Assembly: GCA_016705235.1 (NCBI GenBank) | Contig: JADIYP010000005.1 | Span: 1-64,000, forward strand | Length of the DNA: 64,000 nucleotides | Direction: 5' to 3' | Source: Candidatus Leptovillus affinis | GTDB taxonomy: Bacteria; Chloroflexota; Anaerolineae; Promineifilales; Promineifilaceae | Shown: piece by piece, positions 1-8,918 of the stretch | Position numbering within the stretch: the first letter of the stretch is position 1 | How the letters are laid out: every line of letters begins with the position of its first letter | Position numbers and translations under genes: made by a program | Notes under the pieces: model-generated | The model's database searches: none | What the model saw: only the letters and a program-made list of their open reading frames with translations | Told to the model about the DNA's origin: nothing

Positions 1-345
1 GCAGATTGTAGAACAGATGCCAGATGGCTGCAGGTCCGTGGCCGAAGTCCGGCCGGGAGGGTAAAGGTCGCATGAAGTAGGGGCGTGGGCAGCAGCATCG
101 CCTCCTGCGGGCCAACCGTCCGCCTTGTCGCCCTGACACTGCGGGCAGTGGCGATTGCGGCAGGAATCATGGCTGTAGTAGGACTGCTCGCGGGCGTCGC
201 ACAGGTGACGTGACCGCCCATCGCGGCTGTCCGGCATTGGACAATCGCGCGCAGCGCGCCCTGGCGGTGACTGGGCGGTTGGTCGCCAAGCCGCTTCATA
301 CGCCGCCTGTTAATTCTTCGCAGATGTCGGACAGCGTTACCATAG
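1..345 (-). pseudogene. IS91-type transposase remnant, cut by window start
   Basis: Read on the minus strand, this segment gives the N-terminal part of an IS91-family (Y2, HUH superfamily) rolling-circle transposase in broken frames. The clearest piece is the zinc-ribbon core SCRNRHCPQCQ around 165-130. A different frame follows, reading QEAMLLPTP and ATFTLP, a pattern usual just after the zinc ribbon in this family. At least one frame change separates the two pieces and no continuous reading frame covers them. The rest of the gene lies beyond base 1. It lies immediately downstream of a decayed tyrosine recombinase on the same strand, an arrangement seen in some IS91-like elements. The family call rests on motif recognition only. 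Confidence 0.65.
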
Positions 346-1205
346 CGCATCACCCGGCAACCCAGGTAAGTCGACCATCCCGGTTGATGGCGATAGCGGC
401 GCGTGGGGTTCGGCGGGCGCGGGGTTAAGTGGGGTGTATGAATGGTTTCGTCTCGAGCGAGGAAATGGCCCAACCAGAGTTGAATCAGACGCGGTTGACG
501 CCGGCTTCCAGCAGATGGGTCGCCCAACTGTGGCGCAGCGTGCTGGACGGAGGCGGCCTTGTTGACGCCACTTTCTCGCCCGCAAGGCGGCCTTGAACGC
601 CGCTGCACGCCGCGGGGAGAGTGTCCCTGAGCGGCGGTGACGGTTTGGGCTGGGAAGAGGCCAGGTGGGATGACGATGGGTGAACCAGTAGGCGCGCAGG
701 AGAGGGAGGACCTTGTCCGGCAAAGGAACGTAGCGGTCACGGTTGCCTTTGGCGGCACTGGCGGATGTGCAAGCTGCTGCGCTCAACATCCACATCGTGG
801 ACTTGCAGGCCATGACCCTTCTTGCAGGCGCCAAGCCACAGCCATAAATAACGCTCAGGCGGCACGGTGCCGGGGTGTCGCAGTTGACCGAGGATGCGGT
901 GAACTTCCCAGACCACAGGATAACAGGCAGCTTATGCTCTTGCCCGGTCGGACCAGGTCGAACGTTTGCCACTCCCGCTGCAGCGTCTGCTCATAGAAGA
1001 ACCTAATGCCACAGAGCGCCTGGGTGCTGGTGCTGCGGGCGACCTTCTTCTCGTTTTTGAGGAAACAAGAAGTAGTCAGTAGTCTTGCTCGAAATGAATT
1101 CAGGGATTACGTAACACTCGGCCAACTGGCGCACCGCAGTGAGCGTAAGCCTCCTGGGTCTTGGGCGCGAGACCCGTGGTTGCATGTCTTCCAACATGCG
1201 ATGAC
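346..1205 (-). pseudogene. Decayed tyrosine recombinase of an IS91-type element
   Basis: Minus-strand fragments in changing frames assemble into a tyrosine recombinase. Near 1200-1100 the N-terminus reads LAPKTQEAYAH followed by VRQLAECY. Near 1065-950 comes the core-binding domain, with NEKKVARSTSTQALCGIRFF. Near 760-680 is GNRDRYVPLPDKVLPLLRAY, corresponding to the catalytic-lysine beta-hairpin region. Near 500-430 are IQLWLGHFL and a possible nucleophile segment around SYTPLN. Several frameshifts make it non-functional. It directly precedes the IS91 transposase remnant, so the two were probably one mobile element. No ACGGCCGT octamer occurs in it, in contrast to the rest of the window. Confidence 0.65.
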
Positions 1206-1627
1206 GTAATAAGGGTCATGCCTATACCTCCTATAGGAAATGGATTTATAGGCACCATAAACGATGATGTTGTCCCAAAAAAGGGAGTGGAAAGGAGATG
1301 ATTGGCACTGCACTAGAACTTGTGGTTTCAACGATCAGATAACCAGCGCACCGGGCAAGCGCAACGCTGAACGCCCAGGCTTCGTTCTGCCCGATGCGTC
1401 TGGTTCATCTGCTGTTAGATGGCGGATTACCTATAGCGTTTCCCCTGTTTCCTGTCCCGCTCTACCCGCTGGCTCAGGAACCCTGTAGACTTCATTGGCG
1501 CTGTTTCCCGCATCATAAACCATTTTCCCCACTTGTCATGCCTGAAAATAGTCGAATTTTGCCGAAAACAACCTCTTCCCGTCCACCAGACCCACTGCCC
1601 CTTCCCGCACCCGGGCCAGCGCCTCTC

Positions 1628-2888
1628 TCAGCCGTCAGGTAACCGCCGGTTGCGCCGGGTCGGCATGCCCAGCAGCCGCGCCACCACTGCCCGCCAGCCG
1701 ATGACCGGCCCAAATTCCCGCACCATGCGCATCTGCCCCTGGCCGCAGCGCGGACACAGGTTCGGTCTTCTTCCAGAAAGCTCTTGAGCCAATCCAGCAG
1801 GTGCAGCTTCGCCGCAACCGGCAGCTCGCCGCCAAAGCCCAGCAGCGCTCGCGCCTGCCGCCGGTCGGCCTTGGCCAGACCGTGATGCAGGCCGTAATGA
1901 CGAATGCGCACAAAACGATTGGGCAATACATGCAGTAGAAAACGGCGGATGAACGCCACCCCGGTAAGGTCATCTCTTTCTCGGCGCCATTCTCCCGGTT
2001 GTCTCGATAACGAAAGGTGACGCCTTCCGGGCCAACGTGCAAGATGCGGTGGTTGCTGATAGCGATGGCGTGCATGTACCGCCCCAGATATCCGGCCAGG
2101 GTTTCCGGGTTGCGGTTATCGGCCCCTTTCGGCGGCGCTTCGATGTACACTTCCCAATCCTGCTGCAAAGCGGAGGCCACCATCTCGCCGATGGTTTGCC
2201 CCATCGCCGCCTCATCCCACACCAGTTGCCCCTGCCGCGCCAGCGCCAAAACCCCGGCGCAGAATGCCCGGCGGAAGTCGGCCGACAGCTTTTTCACCGG
2301 GAAGAGCCACTGCTTCCGGGCCCACTGCCATTTGCCGCCCTGCTTGGTTTGCACCAGCGCTCCGCCTGTCACCATGCAGTGCACGTGGGGATGGAACTGT
2401 ATCGTCTGCCCCCAGGTATGGAGGACGATGGTGAAGCCGATTTTGCCTTTTAGATACGTCTGCCCATAGGCCAGCAGCAGCCGGGCGGCCGTCTGGAACA
2501 GCAGATCATAGAGCAGCTTCTCGTTGTGGCGCGCCAGAGGATTGAAGATGTGGTCAATAGTGAAGACGACCTGGTAGTAGGGGCAGGGGAGGAGAAGGGC
2601 TTTTTGCTTCTCCAACCACTGCGCCTTCTCGAAGTGGCCGCAGTTGGGACAGTGACGATTCTTGCAGGCATTGTAGGCTGCTTCCCACTGCCCGCAGGCG
2701 TCGCACTGCTTCAGATAGCCGCCCAGCGCTGCCGTGCGGCAGCGCAGCATATCATTGACCGCTTTGGTTTGTTGGTAGCTGAGGGGGTGTTGACGGCGGT
2801 AATCATCCAGCCAGTGGCCGTAGCGCAGCACCTCGGCGATGCTGTGTTTGGCGCGGGTGGTTTCGACCTTGATGTCTGGCCAGAACAT
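1628..2888 (-). pseudogene. IS91-family Y2 rolling-circle transposase, two frameshifts
   Basis: The first 309 codons read as a typical IS91 transposase. There is a zinc ribbon (C62xxC65 and CKNRHCPNC around residues 75-83), the HUH metal-binding motif HPHVH at 166-170, and the Y-x3-Y nucleophile pair in YLGRY (Y267, Y271). Near 1960 the frame shifts and continues as AFIRRFLLHVLPNRFVRIRHY. Near 1775 it shifts again to LCPRCGQGQMRMVREFGPV and ends at a TGA at 1630-1628. All three parts are collinear with the family, so this is a recently broken copy of about 420 residues rather than a chance ORF. Either indel could be an assembly error. Both catalytic motifs lie before the first shift. The gene runs divergently from the integron-type integrase to its right. 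Confidence 0.85.
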
Positions 2889-2933
2889 GAGACCAGGATA
2901 CCTTTCGAAGCCAGATTGTCGGAAGTCCGATGC

Positions 2934-3305
2934 CTACGACAAGCCTGGCAATTGGATGATGAGAAAGCGTTCTGCGGCCGCTTTGTGTTGGTCAAAGTCG
3001 GCGCTATCTGCTTCCGGCACTGCCAGTCCGACGCCTCTGGCCAACGGATAAAACCGTTTATAGGCTGCTTTGTCGAAAGCGTACGCGGCGCCCAGCTCAA
3101 GGCCGTGCCTGATTTCAGCGAGAGTGGTTTTCTGAATAGTCCGTCCCGGCCGTTGCTGTGGGTCGATTTCTAAAAGATACTGTTCCCAGGGCCCGCCGGG
3201 AGCCGGCAATGATACACGCTGTACCGGTGCAGACCACCCGGGTCGGGGGATTCAAGGGCAAAATAACCTAATAATGTGGATGGCGGGGCATAATGCGCAG
3301 ACATG
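2934..3305 (-). CDS. Unrecognised small ORF upstream of the IS91-type transposase (possibly frameshifted)
   Basis: An open frame from about 3209 to 2934 reads WEQYLLEIDPQQR then AEIRHGLELGAAYAFDKA and ends in FLIIQLPGLS. A different frame starting at an ATG near 3305 (MSAHYAPPSTLLGYFALE) leads into it with one shift near 3220. Joined, they would give about 120 residues. I do not recognise the family. It is 45 bp from the transposase start on the same strand, so it may be an accessory gene of the element. IS91 itself has a small ORF (ORF121) upstream of its transposase, but I cannot show homology to it. Coding status is uncertain. Confidence 0.3.
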
Positions 3306-3384
3306 TCAACCTTTGCTCTCTGGACCTTATGCGCCGCCAACCGGGGTCAAAAGTTTATATACGATTGGAAGTTGATACATGGTT

Positions 3385-3515
3385 TTCCTCCGGCGGAGTT
3401 TTCATCTAACAATTTATTAGCCGGAACGTCCTCCGCCTAATTTTTCCAGTAAATTGTTACGCCGAAAATATTCTGCGTAATACACGTCTGGCGTATTAGC
3501 CCGAAAATTTTCCGT
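3385..3515. other. Palindrome-rich segment between transposase and integrase; candidate att site or IS terminus
   Basis: A cluster of inverted repeats fills this gap. CTCCGGCGGAG lies near 3388. TAACAATTTA (3407-3416) pairs with TAAATTGTTA (3450-3459). Nested inside, TTAGCCGGA (3417-3425) pairs with TCCGCCTAA (3432-3440) with one mismatch. Further right are TTACGC/GCGTAA and TAATAC/GTATTA pairs up to about 3500. The left edge ATCTAAC (3404-3410) fits the integron R-box consensus RYYYAAC; the right edge GTTACGC (3456-3462) fits GTTRRRY with one mismatch. It lies about 200 bp 5-prime of the integrase gene, where an attI or first cassette junction would be expected. HUH transposons also end in hairpins, so an IS91 terminus is an equal alternative. 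Confidence 0.4.
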
Positions 3516-3571
3516 ATTTTTTTCTTGTTTTTTCCCTGCTGCCAGGGCTTTTATATAGAACATCTTTTCTG

Positions 3572-3577
3572 TATAAT
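3572..3577 (+). promoter_or_regulatory. Possible -10 box (TATAAT) upstream of the integrase
   Basis: A perfect TATAAT lies 88 bp before the chosen integrase start. No good -35 hexamer is visible at 16-18 bp upstream (TTTTAT at best), so this is a weak promoter call based on one hexamer. Confidence 0.3.
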
Positions 3578-3665
3578 ACTCGCATGGTTGCCATGTGCGA
3601 CTGAGCACTGGACCCTTCATTCGTTACAATACACCAGCCATTACCCAGTGTCAAGGAAGTTGCCA

Positions 3666-4766
<1,101 letters not shown>

Positions 4767-5201
4767 GAAATGGGACGCGGATTTTCACAAGGGTTTGATG
4801 CCCAACTAATCTAAATTCTGGGGCAAGCCTTTGGGGTCCGCGAAAGTCGGCTGTTGGGCCGCGCTTATCCGCTTCCACAGCCGCCAGGACTTCCACAAAA
4901 CACTGAGAACGTTGACCCAGCCACTCTCTGCATCCTCCAAGTCTCCATGATAAGCAGTGACTCCTTAATTCCTTTTTAATCGCTTTTTGAATCCTTCTTA
5001 ATTCCTTTTTAATTCCTCTTTAGTTCCTTTTTAATTCCTTTTAATTCCCCTCAATCCTGCCCCACAATTAAAATAACCACCCCGCCCCCTCTCCCCACTC
5101 CCCCACTCCCCTTCTCCCCTTCTCCCCTTCTCCCACTTGCCAACGGCCGTCGCCTATAAGAAAATATACCCCATACAAACAAAAGGAAACGGCCGTTACC
5201 T
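4767..5201. other. Non-coding gap with low-complexity and repeat remnants
   Basis: At 4788-4841 there is a decayed copy of the dispersed inverted repeat (CAAGGGTTTG then CCTTTGGGGTC). 4960-5050 holds imperfect tandem copies of TTAATTCCTTTTT. 5088-5135 is pyrimidine-rich with 8-base CCCCTTCT units. The first ACGGCCGT octamers of the window are at 5143 and 5192, immediately before ligA. No ORF of interest is seen. Confidence 0.7.
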
Positions 5202-7256
5202 ATGAACGCTTCATCCCCAGCAGAACAAATCAAACACCTCCGCGACCAAATCAACTACCACCTCTACCGCTACCACGTCCTCGACGCCCCCGTCATCAGC
5301 GACGCCGAGTACGACGCCCTATACCGCGAACTCGTCGCCCTGGAAGCCGCCCATCCCCAACTCCTCACCCCGGATTCACCCACCCAGCGGGCCGGGGCCG
5401 ACCCTCTGGACGCCTTCGAAAAGGTCGCCCACCCCGCCCCCATCCTCAGCCTGGCCAACGCCTTCGACCCGGCAGACCTCTACGCCTGGCGCGCGCGCAT
5501 CGGCCGCCTTCTGCCCGACCCCGACATGCCGCTGCAATACGTGGTCGAGCCGAAAATCGACGGCCTATCCGTCGTCTTAACCTACGAAAACGGCCGTTTC
5601 ACCCAGGGCGCCACCCGCGGCAACGGCGAAATAGGCGAAAACATCACCCCCAATCTACGCACCATCCGCGCCCTCCCCCAACGCATCCCCATCGCCGACC
5701 CCGACTCCGCACTCCCCACTCCGCACTCCGCACTCCCCCCCTACCTCGTCGTGCGCGGCGAAGCCTTCTTCCCCCTGGACAAATTCGAGTCCTTCAACCT
5801 GGCCCGCATGGAAGCCGGCGACCCCGCCTACATGAACCCGCGCAACGCCGCGTCCGGTTCCCTGCGCCAGTTAGACTCCGCCATCACCGCCGAACGGCCG
5901 TTAACCCTCTTCGTCTACGATCTGGTCGCCTGGGACGGATGGGAACCACCCGCCAGCCAATGGGCGCGGCTCAACTTCCTGCGCCAGATGGGCTTCCCCG
6001 TATCCCCCGACATCCTCTTCTGCCAAAATCTGGACGAAGTTGCCGCCGCCTACCAGACCTGGGCCGACAAACGCAGCCACATCAACTACGAAGTAGACGG
6101 CATCGTCGTCAAAATCGACGACCGCCCCCTGGCCGACAGCCTCGGCTTCGTCGGCAAAGACCCGCGCGGCGCCATCGCCATGAAATATCCGGCCCAAGAA
6201 AAGACCACCAAACTGCTCGACGTCCAGGTCAGCGTCGGGCGCACCGGCGTGCTGGCTCCGGCGGCCGTCCTCCAACCGGTAGAAATCGGTGGCGTCATCG
6301 TCCGCAACGCCACCCTTCACAACTACGACGAAATCGCCCGCAAAGACATTCGCATCGGCGATACAGTCATCGTCAAGCGGGCGGGAGAAGTGATCCCCTA
6401 CATCGTCGGACCGGTGGTCGACCTGCGTGATGGCTCAGAGCAGGTCGTGACCGTGCCGGAACGCTGCCCGTTTTGCGGCGAGCCGGTGGTGCGCCTTCCC
6501 GGCGAAGTAGCCATCTACTGCGACAACCCCGCCTGCCCGGAACAATTAGTGCGCCGCGTCGAGTACTTCGTCAGCCGTGGCGCGATGGACATCGACAACT
6601 TCGGCTCGCAAACTGGCGTCCTGCTGTACGAGAAGGGCCTCATCCACGACGTAGCCGACATTTACACCCTGAAACGCGACGACCTGCTGGCCCTGGAAGG
6701 CTTCAAAGATAAAAAGGTAGACAATCTATTGGCCGGCGTAGAAGCCAGCAAGGCACAGCCGCCCACGCGCCTGCTGACAGCGCTGGGCATTCGTTTTGTC
6801 GGCAGCGTCGTGGCCGGTCTGCTTCTGGACGAACTGGGCGGCATCGACGAAATTGCCGCCGCCTCCCAGGAGCGGCTGGAAACCATCGAAGGCATCGGCC
6901 CGCAAACGGCCGTTTCCGTAACCGATTGGTTTGCCGACGCCCACAACCGCCGCCTGCTGGACAAACTGCGCGCCGCCGGGCTGCCATTTGCCATGCCCCA
7001 AACGGCCGTTCACGAAACCACCCCCCAGCCGCTCGTCGGTCTCACCTTCGTCATCACCGGCACCCTGCCCACCCTGTCCCGCGACGAAGCCAAAGCCCTC
7101 ATCGAACAACACGGCGGCAAAGTCACCGGCTCCGTCAGCGGCAGCACCCACTACCTGCTCGCCGGCGAAAAAGCCGGCAGCAAACTCACCAAAGCCCAAC
7201 AACTCAACATCCCCATCCTCGACGAAGCCGCCCTCCGCCAAATGCTTACCGGCTAA
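5202..7256 (+). CDS. ligA: NAD-dependent DNA ligase LigA
   Basis: A 684-residue NAD(+)-dependent DNA ligase that seals nicks during replication and repair. The adenylation domain has the AMP-lysine motif VEPKIDGLSV; the Ia domain has YHYYRYHVLDAPVISDAEYD-type residues near the N-terminus (seen here as YHLYRYHVLDAP). An OB fold follows, then a zinc finger (CPFCGEPV then CDNPACPEQ), helix-hairpin-helix repeats (LEGFKDKKVDNL, ETIEGIGPQTA) and a C-terminal BRCT domain (GLTFVITGTL). Length is close to the usual 670. An in-frame low-complexity patch at 5703-5739 built of ACTCCGC-like heptamers adds SALPTPHSALPP within the adenylation domain, probably a surface insertion. The gene stands alone, preceded by a promoter-less looking pyrimidine tract and followed 14 bp later by repeat hairpins that may act as terminator. 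Confidence 0.97.
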   Translation: MNASSPAEQIKHLRDQINYHLYRYHVLDAPVISDAEYDALYRELVALEAAHPQLLTPDSPTQRAGADPLDAFEKVAHPAPILSLANAFDPADLYAWRARIGRLLPDPDMPLQYVVEPKIDGLSVVLTYENGRFTQGATRGNGEIGENITPNLRTIRALPQRIPIADPDSALPTPHSALPPYLVVRGEAFFPLDKFESFNLARMEAGDPAYMNPRNAASGSLRQLDSAITAERPLTLFVYDLVAWDGWEPPASQWARLNFLRQMGFPVSPDILFCQNLDEVAAAYQTWADKRSHINYEVDGIVVKIDDRPLADSLGFVGKDPRGAIAMKYPAQEKTTKLLDVQVSVGRTGVLAPAAVLQPVEIGGVIVRNATLHNYDEIARKDIRIGDTVIVKRAGEVIPYIVGPVVDLRDGSEQVVTVPERCPFCGEPVVRLPGEVAIYCDNPACPEQLVRRVEYFVSRGAMDIDNFGSQTGVLLYEKGLIHDVADIYTLKRDDLLALEGFKDKKVDNLLAGVEASKAQPPTRLLTALGIRFVGSVVAGLLLDELGGIDEIAAASQERLETIEGIGPQTAVSVTDWFADAHNRRLLDKLRAAGLPFAMPQTAVHETTPQPLVGLTFVITGTLPTLSRDEAKALIEQHGGKVTGSVSGSTHYLLAGEKAGSKLTKAQQLNIPILDEAALRQMLTG

Positions 7257-7270
7257 AATAATTCGTCCAC

Positions 7271-7621
7271 AGACCCCAAGGGTTTGCTCCCGAGAATTTA
7301 GATTAGTTGGGCATCAAACCCTTGGGGTCTTGCCAGCAAAACCTGAACAATTACAAATGCGGTATCCCTACCGCGCTCCGACTCCACAGACCCCAAGGGT
7401 TTGCTCCCGAGAATTTAGAATAGTTAGGCATCAAACCCTTGGGGTCTTGCCAGCGAAACCTGAACAATTACAAATGCGGTATCCTTACCGCGCTCCGACT
7501 CCACAGACCCCAAGGGTTTGCTCTCGAGAATTTAGAATAGTTAGGCATCAAACCCTTGGGGTCTTGCCAGCTAAACCTGAACAATTACAAATGCGGTATC
7601 CTTACCGCGTATTTCCCAGAG
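7271..7621. repeat. Three tandem 117-bp units of the dispersed inverted repeat
   Basis: Units start at 7271, 7388 and 7505. Each has arms AGACCCCAAGGGTTTG and CAAACCCTTGGGGTCT around a 28-30 base loop, then a conserved tail (TTGCCAGC, AACCTGAACAATTAC) and GCGGTATCC-TACCGCGC. The units are nearly identical to one another. Being only 14 bp after ligA, the first hairpin could stop or stabilise the ligA transcript. Confidence 0.9.
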
Positions 7622-7651
7622 CGCGGTAAGGATACCGCGGCTACGAGGCTG
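7608..7651. repeat. Inverted repeat GCGGTATCCTTACCGCG family
   Basis: The sequence GTATCCTTACCGCG, a short spacer, and CGCGGTAAGGATACCGCGG form a strong hairpin and end in CTAC. A close relative lies at 58154-58216 next to another gene boundary, so this is a second dispersed palindrome family. Confidence 0.75.
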
Positions 7652-7655
7652 AATT

Positions 7656-7740
7656 GTCATGCTGAACGGAGTCTTCGGAGTGAAGCATCCCATTCCCAAC
7701 AGAGTTGCGGGATGCTTCGGAGGACCTCAGCATGACACGC
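7656..7740. repeat. Long inverted repeat GTCATGCTGA ... TCAGCATGAC
   Basis: Outer arms GTCATGCTGA and TCAGCATGAC and inner arms GAAGCATCCC and GGGATGCTTC enclose a short centre. This makes an 80-base foldback between the repeat array and the next gene. No protein is encoded. Confidence 0.75.
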
Positions 7741-7782
7741 CTACTGTTAAATTTGTGACGGATATTTCGCTCAAAATGATCC

Positions 7783-8901
7783 ATGCCAAATTATGAAATG
7801 ATTTGTGCGCTCAATCTGGTTACCGACACCTTGACCGCAAAGCTGTATATGAACCCTTTCACCGACACTGCGCCCTTCGTCATTCCCTCCATGAACCAGG
7901 TGCGGCTCATGGATTTGCCCGGCATACCCATTCCGCTGCCCTGGCGCAGCCAAACCGGCTACCAATTACTCGGCACCCCGGCGCTGGCCGCCCAGATTCG
8001 GCGGCAGGCTAAACAGCTATCCCTCCCCGCCGACACACCCGATGCCGACCTCATCCGCCAATTCGACGGCCGTTTTACCGACGGCCGTACGGCCGTTCCC
8101 CCCATCGCCCGCGCCATTGCCCAGGAATACGGTCACAAAATCGCCCTCCACCTGCTCACCCTCCTGCGCGGCGACCCCATCAACCGCGTCGTGCGCCCCG
8201 GCTGGCGCGCCGAACATTGGGCCTTTTGGGCGCAAATCCGCACCGTCTACACCGGCGGCGGCCTGATGGCCGGCCATCTGGGACCAATAGCCGCCGCCAC
8301 AGCCCAAGACTTCATCCGCCGCCACGGCTTCCCCGATGTCACCGTCACGGTCCCGCCCCACGCCGCCCAACTGCCGCTGTTCGGCGCGGCCCGCCTTACC
8401 CCGCCGGCCGCCGCCATGCTGGTGTTTGATTTTGGCCAGACGGCCGTCAAACGAGCCATCGCCCAATCACCCCACCACCTGGACCTGCTGCCCAGCCTGC
8501 CCACGCCCTGCGCCGCCGCCCCGGACGCCGCCGCCCTCCGCGACCGCCTGATCGACATCGTCGCCGACACCTGGACCGCCGCTGCCGCCCAGGCCATCCC
8601 GCTGGCCGACAGCCTGGCCATCGTCCTGGCCTGCTACCTGCTCAACGGCCAGCCGCGCCCCGAAGATTGGGGCTGTTACGGCCGTCTGCAACAATTCGCC
8701 CCCCACCTGCAAACCTACCTCAGCCAGCAAATCAGCCAGCGCCTGAACCGTCCCCTCCGCGTCACCCTGCTCCACGATGGTCAGGCCGCAGCCATGCCTT
8801 TCGCCGGTCAGGCGCAAACGGCCGTCATCACCTTCGGCACCGCCCTGGGCATCGGCTTCCCGCCCGCCAGCGATAATTCACAATTGACAATTGACCCTTA
8901 A
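7783..8901 (+). CDS. ASKHA-superfamily (sugar kinase/ROK-like) hypothetical protein
   Basis: A 372-residue protein with no clear named family. The middle contains MLVFDFGQTAVKRAIA, shaped like the phosphate-1 loop DxGxT of the actin-like ATPase/sugar-kinase fold. The C-terminal part has LLHDGQAAAMPFAG and VITFGTALGIGFPP, shaped like adenosine and phosphate-2 loops of ROK-type kinases. The N-terminal 200 residues (PWRSQTGYQLLG, FWAQIRTVYTGGGLMAG) are unlike standard ROK kinases. The end runs into an AATTCACAATTGACAATTGA repeat that supplies the last residues (NSQLTIDP), so the C-terminus may have been altered by repeat expansion. It ends 17 bp before moeA, so the two may be co-transcribed. A link to sugar phosphorylation is inference only. 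Confidence 0.55.
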   Translation: MPNYEMICALNLVTDTLTAKLYMNPFTDTAPFVIPSMNQVRLMDLPGIPIPLPWRSQTGYQLLGTPALAAQIRRQAKQLSLPADTPDADLIRQFDGRFTDGRTAVPPIARAIAQEYGHKIALHLLTLLRGDPINRVVRPGWRAEHWAFWAQIRTVYTGGGLMAGHLGPIAAATAQDFIRRHGFPDVTVTVPPHAAQLPLFGAARLTPPAAAMLVFDFGQTAVKRAIAQSPHHLDLLPSLPTPCAAAPDAAALRDRLIDIVADTWTAAAAQAIPLADSLAIVLACYLLNGQPRPEDWGCYGRLQQFAPHLQTYLSQQISQRLNRPLRVTLLHDGQAAAMPFAGQAQTAVITFGTALGIGFPPASDNSQLTIDP

Positions 8902-8918
8902 CCATTGAAAATATCCCC

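Noticed and set aside
4800..4859. GCCCAAC ... GTTGGGC spaced like an attC site downstream of the integrase
   Set aside because: The left box is part of the worn dispersed repeat (the same text lies in the loop of the copies at 7271), the inner arms do not pair, and cassettes are expected on the other side of intI.
7271..7621. CRISPR-like array
   Set aside because: Only three units of 117 bp, nearly identical along their whole length, with no unique spacers and no cas genes.
6931..7629. Plus-strand ORF of 232 codons over the end of ligA and the repeats
   Set aside because: Pro/Ser-rich shadow frame of ligA running on into repeat DNA.
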